Shown one piece after another: positions 6,244-13,005 of a stretch of DNA of 20,602 nt. A model generated the notes under the pieces. That model saw only the letters and a program-made list of their open reading frames with translations, had not been told where the DNA came from and searched no databases. A program made the position numbers and the translations under genes. Every line of letters begins with the position of its first letter. The stretch's first letter is position 1. The DNA lies in the NCBI GenBank assembly GCA_964348615.1, contig CAYGDE010000009.1, positions 1 through 20,602 on the forward strand, written 5' to 3'. The DNA is from DATIHT01 sp964348615. Lineage in GTDB: Bacteria > Patescibacteriota > Microgenomatia > Curtissbacterales > GWA2-41-24.

Positions 6244-6648
6244 ATGGAGAGAAAAATTGGGTTAGGCAGCAGACATATTTTTGATGGCTATGAAGTAGTC
6301 GAGCGAGATGTTGGCAAGTTTTGTGTTGTGAAGCTTGATAAAAATACTGGACGCATCGCGGGTTCTGAGATCTTTGCGACAGACGACTATGTGATGGCTT
6401 CAGGTATTGCCAATTTGTTAGCATTAGCATTTTCAGCTGGAAGAGCGCAGGGAAATATTGGTTTTGCGATTAGTAATATCGGTTACGCAGAAATAGAATC
6501 TAGGACTAGGGCGGAAAGGTTATGCAGGCTGTATGCATTGGACACTGACGGTGAGAGGCAGAATGAACCAGTTATTTTTCGGTCGCAGGAGGAATTAGTT
6601 GCTGGTCTTCAAAATCTATTGAGAGGAAGCGGTTTGGATGCCTCTTAA
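6244..6648 (+). CDS. Hypothetical protein, no recognised family
   Basis: A 134-residue soluble protein that I do not recognise. It begins MERKIGLGSRHIFDGYEVVERDVG and then has beta-strand-like segments (KFCVVKLDKNTG, IAGSEIFATDD). A small-residue helix follows (VMASGIANLLALAFSAGRAQ), then an E/R-rich stretch (YAEIESRTRAERLCRLYALD) and a second possible helix (SQEELVAGLQNLLRGSG). There is no signal peptide, membrane helix or metal-site cluster. The last 11 bases overlap the start of the NUDIX gene in another frame, which argues for translational coupling and for the ORF being real. ATG at 6244 is the first available start; a TATAAT lies 40 bases upstream. Confidence 0.6.
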   Translation: MERKIGLGSRHIFDGYEVVERDVGKFCVVKLDKNTGRIAGSEIFATDDYVMASGIANLLALAFSAGRAQGNIGFAISNIGYAEIESRTRAERLCRLYALDTDGERQNEPVIFRSQEELVAGLQNLLRGSGLDAS

Positions 6649-7051
6649 GAGGGTTTTTAGTGCCGGCGGCATAGTTTTAAGAAGAAGTACAAAAGGGATA
6701 GAGGTTTTGGTGACACAACATTCGGGCCATAAGGGATGGGAATTTCCAAAAGGGCATTTGGAGGTTGATGAATCTTCCCAGCAGGCAGCTTTGCGCGAAG
6801 TAGAAGAAGAAGCTGGGGTGGTTGCTAAGGTTTTAGAAAAAGTAGACAAAATTGAATATTTTTATTATGAAGATAAACAAAAAGTTTTAAAAACAGTAGT
6901 TTATTTTTTGATGGAATATGTGGGTGAAGTGAAAGCAACGACTGCTTTTGAGGTTATGGATAAAGCCTGGTTGCCCCTTGATGAGGTTGAAGGCAGATTG
7001 ACATTTGGCGACACGAAAGAATTATGGAAGAAAGCAGAGAAGCTGATATAG
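6638..7051 (+). CDS. NUDIX hydrolase, Ap4A/(d)NTP pyrophosphohydrolase-like
   Basis: A 137-residue single-domain NUDIX protein. The Nudix box is complete at residues 39-61: G39, E45, then R53-E54-V55-x-E57-E58-x-G60-V61. The glutamates coordinate Mg2+ for hydrolysis of a nucleoside diphosphate linked to another moiety. FSAGGIVLR at 7-15 and WEFPKGHLE before the box, with the strand YFLMEYVG after it, resemble the diadenosine tetraphosphate/MutT-like branch that is common in small genomes. The actual substrate cannot be decided from sequence. The start overlaps the upstream ORF by 11 bases. tRNA-Ser(GGA) follows 20 bases later with no clear promoter of its own. Confidence 0.92.
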   Translation: MPLKRVFSAGGIVLRRSTKGIEVLVTQHSGHKGWEFPKGHLEVDESSQQAALREVEEEAGVVAKVLEKVDKIEYFYYEDKQKVLKTVVYFLMEYVGEVKATTAFEVMDKAWLPLDEVEGRLTFGDTKELWKKAEKLI

Positions 7052-7071
7052 GTAGTAGGTCGTAGATAGTT

Positions 7072-7158
7072 GGAGAGGTCGCATAGTGGACTAGTGCGCA
7101 GACCTGGAAAGTCTGTATAGCCGTAAGGTTATCGAGGGTTCGAATCCCTCCCTCTCCG
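7072..7158 (+). tRNA. tRNA-Ser (anticodon GGA)
   Basis: Acceptor GGAGAGG (7072-7078) pairs with CCTCTCC (7151-7157); discriminator G7158. The anticodon stem CAGAC/GTCTG encloses CTGGAAA, giving GGA, which reads UCC and UCU. The T arm is GAGGG-TTCGAAT-CCCTC. CCA is not encoded. It sits 20 bases after the NUDIX stop, behind the short-repeat tract GGTAGTAGGTCGTAGATAG, and may depend on read-through transcription. Confidence 0.95.
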
Positions 7159-7186
7159 CTCGTCGAAACAAAGTTTTGCAAATCAT

Positions 7187-7206
7187 AGAATTTGTTCGCA
7201 AATTCT
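7187..7206 (+). terminator. UUCG-capped hairpin, possible tRNA-Ser(GGA) terminator
   Basis: AGAATTTG (7187-7194), loop TTCG, then CAAATTCT (7199-7206): a perfect 8-bp stem followed by GTTT. It lies 28 bases after tRNA-Ser(GGA) and upstream of the dnaG promoter. The short T tract makes it a weak intrinsic terminator or a 3' processing hairpin. Confidence 0.4.
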
Positions 7207-7219
7207 GTTTAGCGCAAAC

Positions 7220-7250
7220 TTGTTTCTCCTTGAAAAGTAAGGTATATAAT
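7220..7250 (+). promoter_or_regulatory. Promoter of dnaG-rpoD
   Basis: TATAAT at 7245-7250, with TTGTTT at 7220-7225 as a -35 candidate (19-base spacer, long). The predicted start at about 7257 leaves a leader of only about six bases before the dnaG ATG. Confidence 0.55.
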
Positions 7251-7262
7251 TTGGGCGCGGAT

Positions 7263-9041
7263 ATGGAACAAGTGGACGAGATCAAAAGCAAGATTGATAT
7301 TGTAGAAGTTATTTCTTCGTATGTCCCTCTTAAAAAAGCTGGTAGGAATCTTTCGGGTTTGTGCCCTTTTCATGGAGAGCGGACACCTTCTTTTATGGTT
7401 TCCCCAGAAAGGCAAGCATTTAAATGCTTTGGGTGCTCAAAAGGTGGAGATGTTTTTACTTTCTTGGAAGAAATAGAAGGTTGGGATTTTCGGGAGACTT
7501 TAGAGGAATTGGCAAAACGTTCTGGGGTGAAACTGGCGGATTTTAAACCTACTGGCGCATCACGCGACCGCGAAAAGCTAATTGCTATTAACAAGTTGGC
7601 TTCTAAATTTTACAAATACATTTTGCAAAAACATAAGCTTGGTGAGCCTGGGAGACAGTATTTACAAAAACGTGGAATAGATGAGGATTTATGGGAAAAG
7701 TTTGATTTGGGTTATGCACCGGGTGGCTGGGAAAATGTTTCTAAGTTTTTGACTAAAAAAGGTTATCAACTCTCAGATATCGCGACTGCCGGGCTTATTA
7801 TTTCTCGGGATTCGAGGCCTTCTGGAGGATTTTACGATAGGTTTCGCGAGCGGTTAATGTTTCCGATCAAAGACAGCAAAGGGGTGGTAGTAGGGTTTTC
7901 GGGCCGGGTTTTGTCTCAAAACGTTAAGGAAGCAAAATACGTAAATTCGCCCCAGACACCAATTTTTAACAAAGGGTCACTGCTTTTTGGCTTGGATTTG
8001 GCGAGAAGGGAAATAAGAGAAAAGGGTGAAGCAGTTTTGGTGGAAGGCGAATTCGATGTCTTATCTTCACATAAGGCAGGCCTTTTTAATGTGGTTGCTT
8101 CTAAGGGGACAGCCTTAACCGATTTGCAGATTGCAACGCTTTCAAGAATTTGCGAGCGGGTAATTTTATGTTTCGATACAGACTTGGCTGGTGATGCTGC
8201 TGCAAGACGCGGGATTGAGCTTATGGATATTGCCGGCCTTTCGGTGAAGGTGGTTGAAATGGGTGCTTATAAAGACCCAGACGAATTTGCACAGAAAGAT
8301 GCGGCGGGGTTTTTGGCGGCAATTGTCAAAGCCGTTGATATTTATGATTATTTTTTGGAGTCTGCGAGCAAGCGTTTTGATGTCTCTTCGGCTGATGGCA
8401 AAAAGAAAGTAGGTGCAGAAATAATTCCTTTAATTTCCAAAATTTCCGACGATATGGTACGGGCTCATTATATTTCCAAACTTGCCAAGCTTCTAGATTT
8501 GGAAATCTCTTTGGTTTCGGAGGCTGTTTCTAAAAAAAAGCCAAATATTTTCGTCGCTGTCTCACAAGAAGAAACCCAGCCTGTTATTTTAGGCCACAAG
8601 CTAACCCAGGAGGAATATTTCTTGGCACTTTTGGTGTTTTTTGATAATATTTTTGAAGAAATAATTACTATCTTGGAGCCTGCGGATTTCGAGAATAAGC
8701 AGGCGAGTATGTTTTGGAAGTGGACTCGTGATATAATTAAAAGTTCAGATACACCTAAGTCTAGGAAATTTAGCTCGCATTTGAAAGATCTGCCTAAAAA
8801 TTTGTCTGATTTTGTTGATAGCTTATATCTTGTTAATATAGGTAGTGAGTTTTCAGAACGTGATCTTTGGGCACAAGAAGCAATAAAGACCGCAAAACTG
8901 CTGAAAAGAGTTTCTTTAAAGCGGAAGCTGAAAGGTTTATCGGAGATGATTAGGCAAAGCCAGAGACAAAAAGACGAAAAGAGTTTACAAAAATTGCTAT
9001 TGGAGTTTGAAAAAAAATCACAAGAGGTTAAAAATATTTAA
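7263..9041 (+). CDS. dnaG: DNA primase
   Basis: DnaG makes RNA primers for replication. With ATG at 7263 the protein is 592 residues, a normal length. The CHC2 zinc-binding domain has C34, H37, C55 and C58 (CPFH and CFGC). The RNA-polymerase/TOPRIM core carries VLVEGEFDVLSSHKAGL (E261 catalytic), VVASKGTALTDLQI and the metal-binding LCFDTDLAGDAAARRG (D305 and D307). DPDEFAQKD follows as in the family. The C-terminal 170 residues or so are helical, as expected of the DnaB-interacting domain. The longer open frame upstream starts inside the promoter and is rejected. The TAA is followed directly by the rpoD ATG, so the two form an operon. Confidence 0.97.
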   Translation: MEQVDEIKSKIDIVEVISSYVPLKKAGRNLSGLCPFHGERTPSFMVSPERQAFKCFGCSKGGDVFTFLEEIEGWDFRETLEELAKRSGVKLADFKPTGASRDREKLIAINKLASKFYKYILQKHKLGEPGRQYLQKRGIDEDLWEKFDLGYAPGGWENVSKFLTKKGYQLSDIATAGLIISRDSRPSGGFYDRFRERLMFPIKDSKGVVVGFSGRVLSQNVKEAKYVNSPQTPIFNKGSLLFGLDLARREIREKGEAVLVEGEFDVLSSHKAGLFNVVASKGTALTDLQIATLSRICERVILCFDTDLAGDAAARRGIELMDIAGLSVKVVEMGAYKDPDEFAQKDAAGFLAAIVKAVDIYDYFLESASKRFDVSSADGKKKVGAEIIPLISKISDDMVRAHYISKLAKLLDLEISLVSEAVSKKKPNIFVAVSQEETQPVILGHKLTQEEYFLALLVFFDNIFEEIITILEPADFENKQASMFWKWTRDIIKSSDTPKSRKFSSHLKDLPKNLSDFVDSLYLVNIGSEFSERDLWAQEAIKTAKLLKRVSLKRKLKGLSEMIRQSQRQKDEKSLQKLLLEFEKKSQEVKNI

Positions 9042-10220
9042 ATGGGAAGAAAACCAAAAATAGATCCACAAGTAAAAAATGACAAAAAAGTTTCTGCAAC
9101 AGGCGCTGTGGCTTTGCCTGCAAAAAAGGTAGATTCGGAAGCTAGAAAAGTTGAAATTAGAAAACTTCTAAAACGGGGTAAAGAGCAGGGTTTTATTACT
9201 CAAGAAGAAATCCTTTCCGTTTTTCCGACTCCAGAGGTTGAAGTTGAAGCGGTTGATGATCTTTACCATAAATTGATTTCTGAAAATATAGACGTTTTTG
9301 ACACGACCGAAATGGATGGTACGGATATGACCAAGTCTGTTTCGGAACTGGAAAAAGAACTTGAAGGCTTGGCTTCTTTGGAAGAAGGCTATCTTTCAGA
9401 TCCGGTTAGGATGTACTTGCGCGAAATTGGAAGAGTTTCCCTTTTAAGATATGAAGAAGAGGTTTCTTTGGCAAAGCGGGTAGAAAAGAACGATAAAAAG
9501 GCCAGAGAAAAGCTAATCAATGCGAATTTGAGGCTGGTTGTTTCTATCGCAAAAAAGTACGTGAATAGGGGTCTGACACTTTTGGATCTTATAGAAGAAG
9601 GCAATATTGGGCTTATGCGTGCTGTTGAAAAATATGACTGGAGACGCGGTTACAAATTTTCAACATATGCGACATGGTGGATTAGACAGGCTATAACTCG
9701 TGCGATTGCAGATCAGGCGAGGACAATTAGGATTCCTGTTCATATGGTTGAAACTATTAATAAGTTTAATAGGATTTCTAGAAAATTGATGCAGGAATTG
9801 GGAAGAGAACCTACTCCGGAAGAGGTTGGTTTGGAAATGGAAATAGATCCGGAAAAGGTTCGCGAAATTATCAAAGTTTCGCAGGAACCGGCTTCTTTGG
9901 AGGCGCCAGTTGGCGAGGAAGAAGATTCAAGACTTGGAGATTTTATCCAAGACGCATCTGCTTCTCCTACAGATCAGGCTACCCAGGCCCTTTTGAAAGA
10001 TCATATTAAAGAAGTACTTTCAACTCTTTCGCCAAGAGAAGCAAAGGTTTTGGAGTATAGGTTTGGTTTGGAAGACGGCAAGCAGAGAACTTTGGAAGAA
10101 GTTGGCAAGGAATTTGGTGTTACCCGAGAGCGAATAAGACAAATTGAGGCAAAATCAATTAGGAAACTTCGTCATCCTACGCGTGCCAAAAAACTTCGTG
10201 ATTATCTAGAAGCAATATAG
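9042..10220 (+). CDS. rpoD: RNA polymerase primary sigma factor (sigma-70)
   Basis: The housekeeping sigma factor, 392 residues. The basic N-terminus is followed by a compact region 1.1-like segment (about 30-85: RKLLKRGKEQGFITQEEILS). Region 1.2 is DPVRMYLREIGRVSLLRYEE and region 2 is ANLRLVVSIAKKYVNRGL. Regions 2.3-2.4 are FSTYATWWIRQAITRAIAD, which melts and reads the -10. Region 3 is about 240-300 (RIPVHMVETINKFNR). The region 4 helix-turn-helix is TLEEVGKEFGVTRERIRQIE (about 349-370), which reads the -35. The large non-conserved region of proteobacterial RpoD is absent. It is joined to dnaG without a gap, the bacterial macromolecular-synthesis arrangement but without rpsU. Confidence 0.97.
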   Translation: MGRKPKIDPQVKNDKKVSATGAVALPAKKVDSEARKVEIRKLLKRGKEQGFITQEEILSVFPTPEVEVEAVDDLYHKLISENIDVFDTTEMDGTDMTKSVSELEKELEGLASLEEGYLSDPVRMYLREIGRVSLLRYEEEVSLAKRVEKNDKKAREKLINANLRLVVSIAKKYVNRGLTLLDLIEEGNIGLMRAVEKYDWRRGYKFSTYATWWIRQAITRAIADQARTIRIPVHMVETINKFNRISRKLMQELGREPTPEEVGLEMEIDPEKVREIIKVSQEPASLEAPVGEEEDSRLGDFIQDASASPTDQATQALLKDHIKEVLSTLSPREAKVLEYRFGLEDGKQRTLEEVGKEFGVTRERIRQIEAKSIRKLRHPTRAKKLRDYLEAI

Positions 10221-10230
10221 TGGTTAATTG

Positions 10231-10259
10231 TTGCAAAAAATAATTATTGGTGCAAAACT
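10231..10259 (+). promoter_or_regulatory. Possible promoter of the small membrane protein after rpoD
   Basis: TTGCAA (10231-10236), 17 bases, then TGC-AAAACT (hexamer 10254-10259); the GTG start follows after six bases. The -10 is weak (3 of 6), but the spacing and TG extension fit. Confidence 0.35.
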
Positions 10260-10265
10260 AAGATT

Positions 10266-10529
10266 GTGAGGGTTTTTGTTTTTATACTTCTACTTTTGAT
10301 TGCTACGTCTACTATTTATAATGCTTATTTGCTTCGTGGGGGTAAGCTTGCCATGAGTCAGATTTTGATGGTGTTGGGTATGGTTTGTTTAATTTTCTCT
10401 CAACTTTTGGAAGTTATCGGTATGGATGGGGTAATGATTTTCCAACTTTCTTTGCAAAATATTTTATTTGTTTTGGGATTTGTCTTTTTTCTTGCGTCTT
10501 CCCTGAAGCTTAGGTTTGCAATAAAGTAA
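10266..10529 (+). CDS. Small three-helix membrane protein, unknown function
   Basis: An 87-residue hydrophobic protein starting at GTG 10266, with three predicted membrane helices: about 1-20 (MRVFVFILLLLIATSTIYNA), 30-50 (SQILMVLGMVCLIFSQLLEV) and 60-80 (LQNILFVLGFVFFLASSLKL). Loops are short and the C-terminus is basic (KLRFAIK). It has no conserved polar motif, and no family is recognised. It lies 45 bases after rpoD and 44 bases before the SxtJ-like gene. It could be a loose member of the surface-modification block or independent of it. Confidence 0.55.
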   Translation: MRVFVFILLLLIATSTIYNAYLLRGGKLAMSQILMVLGMVCLIFSQLLEVIGMDGVMIFQLSLQNILFVLGFVFFLASSLKLRFAIK

Positions 10530-10530
10530 T

Positions 10531-10558
10531 CTAGTAACTAGCTACTAGTGACTAGTTC
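10531..10558. repeat. CTAGT-rich short repeat
   Basis: Right after the TAA of the small membrane protein comes a run built from CTAGT/ACTAG words (CTAGTAACTAG, CTACTAGTGACTAG). Because CTAG is self-complementary, the run can fold in several weak ways. It has no T run and is not a convincing terminator. Confidence 0.5.
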
Positions 10559-10573
10559 TGTTTTAATATCTCC

Positions 10574-10804
10574 ATGGATTTTTTGAAGCATGTATGGAAA
10601 AAGTGGCTTGCAATTGCAAAGCCTATTGGTAACTTTCAGTCGCAAGTTATTCTTTCGGTTTTTTATATTATTTTGTTTTTACCTCTTGGTGTTGGGTACA
10701 GGCTTTTTGCAGATCCTTTTTTACTTAGGAAAAAAATTAAAAGTAATTTTGGTGTTTGGGAACATTCAAAAGAAACGATTGAGACGGCAAAGAGACAATA
10801 CTAA
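10574..10804 (+). CDS. SxtJ-like small membrane protein
   Basis: A 76-residue protein: an amphipathic start (MDFLKHVWKKWLAIAKPIGN), one long hydrophobic helix (about 25-48, VILSVFYIILFLPLGVGYRL) and a polar C-terminus. The pattern W-x-x-x-A-K-P-I-G, then L-S-x-x-Y-x-x-x-x-x-P-x-G and R-x-x-x-D matches the conserved C-terminal core of SxtJ-type membrane proteins. These are regularly encoded beside NodU/SxtI carbamoyltransferases, and this one is shorter than typical. Its TAA overlaps the ATG of the carbamoyltransferase (TAATG), indicating translational coupling. The biochemical role of the family is not established. Confidence 0.7.
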   Translation: MDFLKHVWKKWLAIAKPIGNFQSQVILSVFYIILFLPLGVGYRLFADPFLLRKKIKSNFGVWEHSKETIETAKRQY

Positions 10805-12743
10805 TGTATATTCTTGGAATTTCTTGCTATTATCACGAATCGGCGGCATGTCTTTTAAAGGATGGAGTTGTGATTGCAGCTTCCGCAGAAGAAAGATTTT
10901 CTAGGAAAAAACACGACAGTGAGTTTCCGAAATTGGCAGTGGAGTTTTGTCTTGCGCAAGCCGGGATTTCAATTGGCGATGTAGACTATTTGGTTTTTTA
11001 TGAAAAACCCTTTTGGAAATTCCAGAGAATTTTAATTTCCACTCTTGCCTCTTGGCCTTTGGCATTTAGGCTTTTTGCCAAGGCGATGGTTGTTTGGCTT
11101 GCCGATAAATTGTGGGTGAGGTCGCTTCTTTCAGATGCTTCCGGAATAGATCCGAAAAAAATACTTTTTGTTCCGCACCACATTTCTCATGCAGCTTCTA
11201 GCTTTTATCCTTCAGGTTTTTCTGATTGTGCAATTATTACTTGTGACGGTGTAGGTGAGTGGACAACCACTACTTATGGGGTGGGACGCGGTAATGATAT
11301 TGAAGTTTTGGGAGAAATTAAATTTCCGCATTCTTTGGGACTTTTGTATTCAACTTTTACAGCGTTTTTGGGTTTTGAGGTTAATGATGGGGAATATAAA
11401 GTGATGGGTATGGCACCTTATGGGGAACCTAAATATTTGGACAAGGTAAAAAAACTGGTTAAGGTTTATAAAGACGGTTCATATCGCTTGGAAATGGAAT
11501 ATTTTAAATTTCATCGTTCTTCTGATACTTCTTATAGCTCTAAATTTGTTGAGCTTTTTGGTAAACCAAGGCCNNNNNNNNNNNNNNNNNNNNNNNNNNN
11601 NNNNNNNNNNNNNNNNNNNNNNNNNNNNNNNNNNNNNNNNNNNNNNNNNNNNNNNNNNNNNNNNNNNNNNNNNCTTCTGATACTTCTTATAGCTCTAAAT
11701 TTGTTGAGCTTTTTGGTAAACCAAGGCCGAGAGATATGTATTTTTTTACAAAAAAGAGTGGATACCCGGCTTATTTTGGCGAAAAACCCAAAAATTACGC
11801 CCAGCTGTGTGAGCAGAATCAGTATTTTGCTGATATTGCAGCTTCAATTCAAGCATTCACCGAAGAAACATTGTTAAAACTTGCAAATTTTGTGCACCAG
11901 AAAACCAAGATGGATAGTTTGTGTATTGCAGGAGGAGTTGGTTTAAACAGTGTTGCAAATGGGTTTTTGTTGCGAAAGAGCCCTTTTTTGCGTATTTTTG
12001 TGCAGCCGGCAGCTGGTGATGATGGTGGCAGTTTAGGTGCTGCGTTTTATGTATACCACGCCATTTTAGGCAAGAAACGCAAATACACCCAGGACAATTG
12101 TTATTTTGGAGCAAGCTTTTCGGATTTGGAGATCGAAAAGTTTTTGAAGAGTAAAAAAATAAAGTTTAAAAAGATGGCAAGTGAGGCAAGTTTGGTGGAT
12201 TTTCTAGCAAAAGGGTTGGCAGACGGAAAGGTAATTGGTTTTTTCCATGGAAGAGCGGAGTGGGGTCCAAGGGCTCTTGGAGCCAGGTCGATTATGGCAG
12301 ACCCAAGACGAGAGGAAATGAAAGAAGTTGTAAATACGAAAATTAAGTTTAGAGAGCCTTACAGGCCATTTGCACCGGTGACCTTGGCCGGAAAGGCGGC
12401 TGATTATTTTGAACTTGGAAATTTAGCGCATGAAACTTTAACCAATTTTATGCTTGGAGTGTTTCCTGTAAAGAAAGACAAGAGGAAAGTTATTCCTGCT
12501 GTTACGCACGTTGATGGGTCTGGTCGGCTTCAGATCATATCCCAGAAACAAAACAGCAGGTATTACAATTTAATAAAGAGATTTGGCGAAAAAACGGGCG
12601 TTTATGTTTTGATGAATACCTCTTTCAATTTAAAAGGTGAGCCGATTGTTAATTCTCCGGAGAATGCCTACAATACTTTTGTTAAATCGGGACTGGATAT
12701 TTTGGCGCTTGAAAGGTACATAGTCCTAAAAGAAGATCTTTGA
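10804..12743 (+). CDS. NodU/SxtI-family carbamoyltransferase, interrupted by an assembly gap
   Basis: Transfers a carbamoyl group from carbamoyl phosphate to a hydroxyl on a sugar or other metabolite. The N-terminal Kae1/YrdC-like ATPase-fold half (10804-11573) has MYILGISCYYHESAACLLKDG, PHHISHAASSFYPSGF and ITCDGVGEWTT. The C-terminal half (from 11729) has GGVGLNSVANG, QPAAGDDGGSLGAA, HGRAEWGPRALGARSI, REPYRPFAPV and NTSFNLKGEPIV, all family motifs. The gene is split by 100 N flanked by identical 55-bp copies. Removing the N run and one copy joins ...GKPR to PRDMYFF in frame and gives 594 residues, a usual family length. As deposited, the extra 155 bases shift the frame. ATG 10804 overlaps the SxtJ-like stop. 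With DUF5989 downstream this forms a recurrent trio, probably decorating surface glycans. Confidence 0.92.
11519..11573 (+). repeat. Left copy of a 55-bp duplication flanking the N gap
   Basis: Identical over 55 bases to 11674-11728 on the other side of the N run. It encodes part of the carbamoyltransferase (SDTSYSSKFVELFGKPR). It is an unmerged contig overlap, not a biological repeat. Confidence 0.95.
11574..11673. other. Assembly gap of 100 N
   Basis: Exactly 100 N, the conventional placeholder for a gap of unknown size, between two identical 55-bp contig ends. The coding frame closes exactly if the gap and one copy are removed, so the real gap size is most likely minus 55, meaning nothing is missing. 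Confidence 0.98.
11674..11728 (+). repeat. Right copy of the 55-bp duplication flanking the N gap
   Basis: Same 55 bases as 11519-11573. Reading resumes correctly at 11729, which completes the proline codon begun by the last two bases before the gap. Confidence 0.95.
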
Positions 12744-12747
12744 GAAA

Positions 12748-12775
12748 TTTCCAATATCTAATTTCCAATTTCTAA
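12748..12775. repeat. 14-bp imperfect tandem repeat upstream of the DUF5989 gene
   Basis: TTTCCAATATCTAA is followed directly by TTTCCAATTTCTAA. A related string (CCAATTTCAAAT) precedes the tRNA-Arg promoter near 4629. Both sit just upstream of a perfect TATAAT. Confidence 0.55.
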
Positions 12776-12777
12776 TG

Positions 12778-12783
12778 TATAAT
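12778..12783 (+). promoter_or_regulatory. -10 element for the DUF5989 gene
   Basis: TATAAT at 12778-12783, eight bases before the ATG at 12792, with no Shine-Dalgarno between; the mRNA would be nearly leaderless. The -35 region is occupied by the TTTCCAAT tandem repeat. Confidence 0.45.
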
Positions 12784-12791
12784 CAAAAACA

Positions 12792-12971
12792 ATGAAATTT
12801 CTGAAAGGATTTTTTTCAAGAGGTTCGGAGGCAAACGAGCTTATTAAGTTTCTTTGGCAGGCCAAATTGTGGTTTATGATTCCGTTTGTTGTTGTGCTTT
12901 TGATTTTTGGCTTAATTTTAGTTTTTGCTCAAGCTTCTGGTGTTGCCCCATTTATCTACACACTGTTTTAA
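12792..12971 (+). CDS. DUF5989 family small membrane protein
   Basis: A 59-residue protein. A short polar, partly basic N-terminus (MKFLKGFFSRGSEANELIKF) is followed by LWQAKLWFMIPFVVVLLIFG and an ending of QASGVAPFIYTLF. The W/K-L-W-x-x-P start of the single membrane helix and the S-G-x-A-P-F-I-Y-T-L-F ending are the signature of DUF5989 proteins, which accompany SxtJ and NodU-type carbamoyltransferases. It follows the carbamoyltransferase by 48 bases and has its own TATAAT eight bases upstream. The molecular role is unknown; an accessory membrane factor for carbamoylation is a guess from context. Confidence 0.88.
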   Translation: MKFLKGFFSRGSEANELIKFLWQAKLWFMIPFVVVLLIFGLILVFAQASGVAPFIYTLF

Positions 12972-13005
12972 GTTTGAAGGTGTGTAGGATGGTAGGATAG
13001 TGGGA

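Noticed and set aside
10590..10904. Alternative ORF overlapping the SxtJ-like and carbamoyltransferase genes
   Set aside because: It is a shadow frame with no family resemblance; the two real genes are coupled in other frames.
10804..11877. Single ORF reading through the N gap
   Set aside because: The frame after the gap is wrong because of the 155 extra bases; the true frame continues at 11729 after removing the gap and one 55-bp copy.
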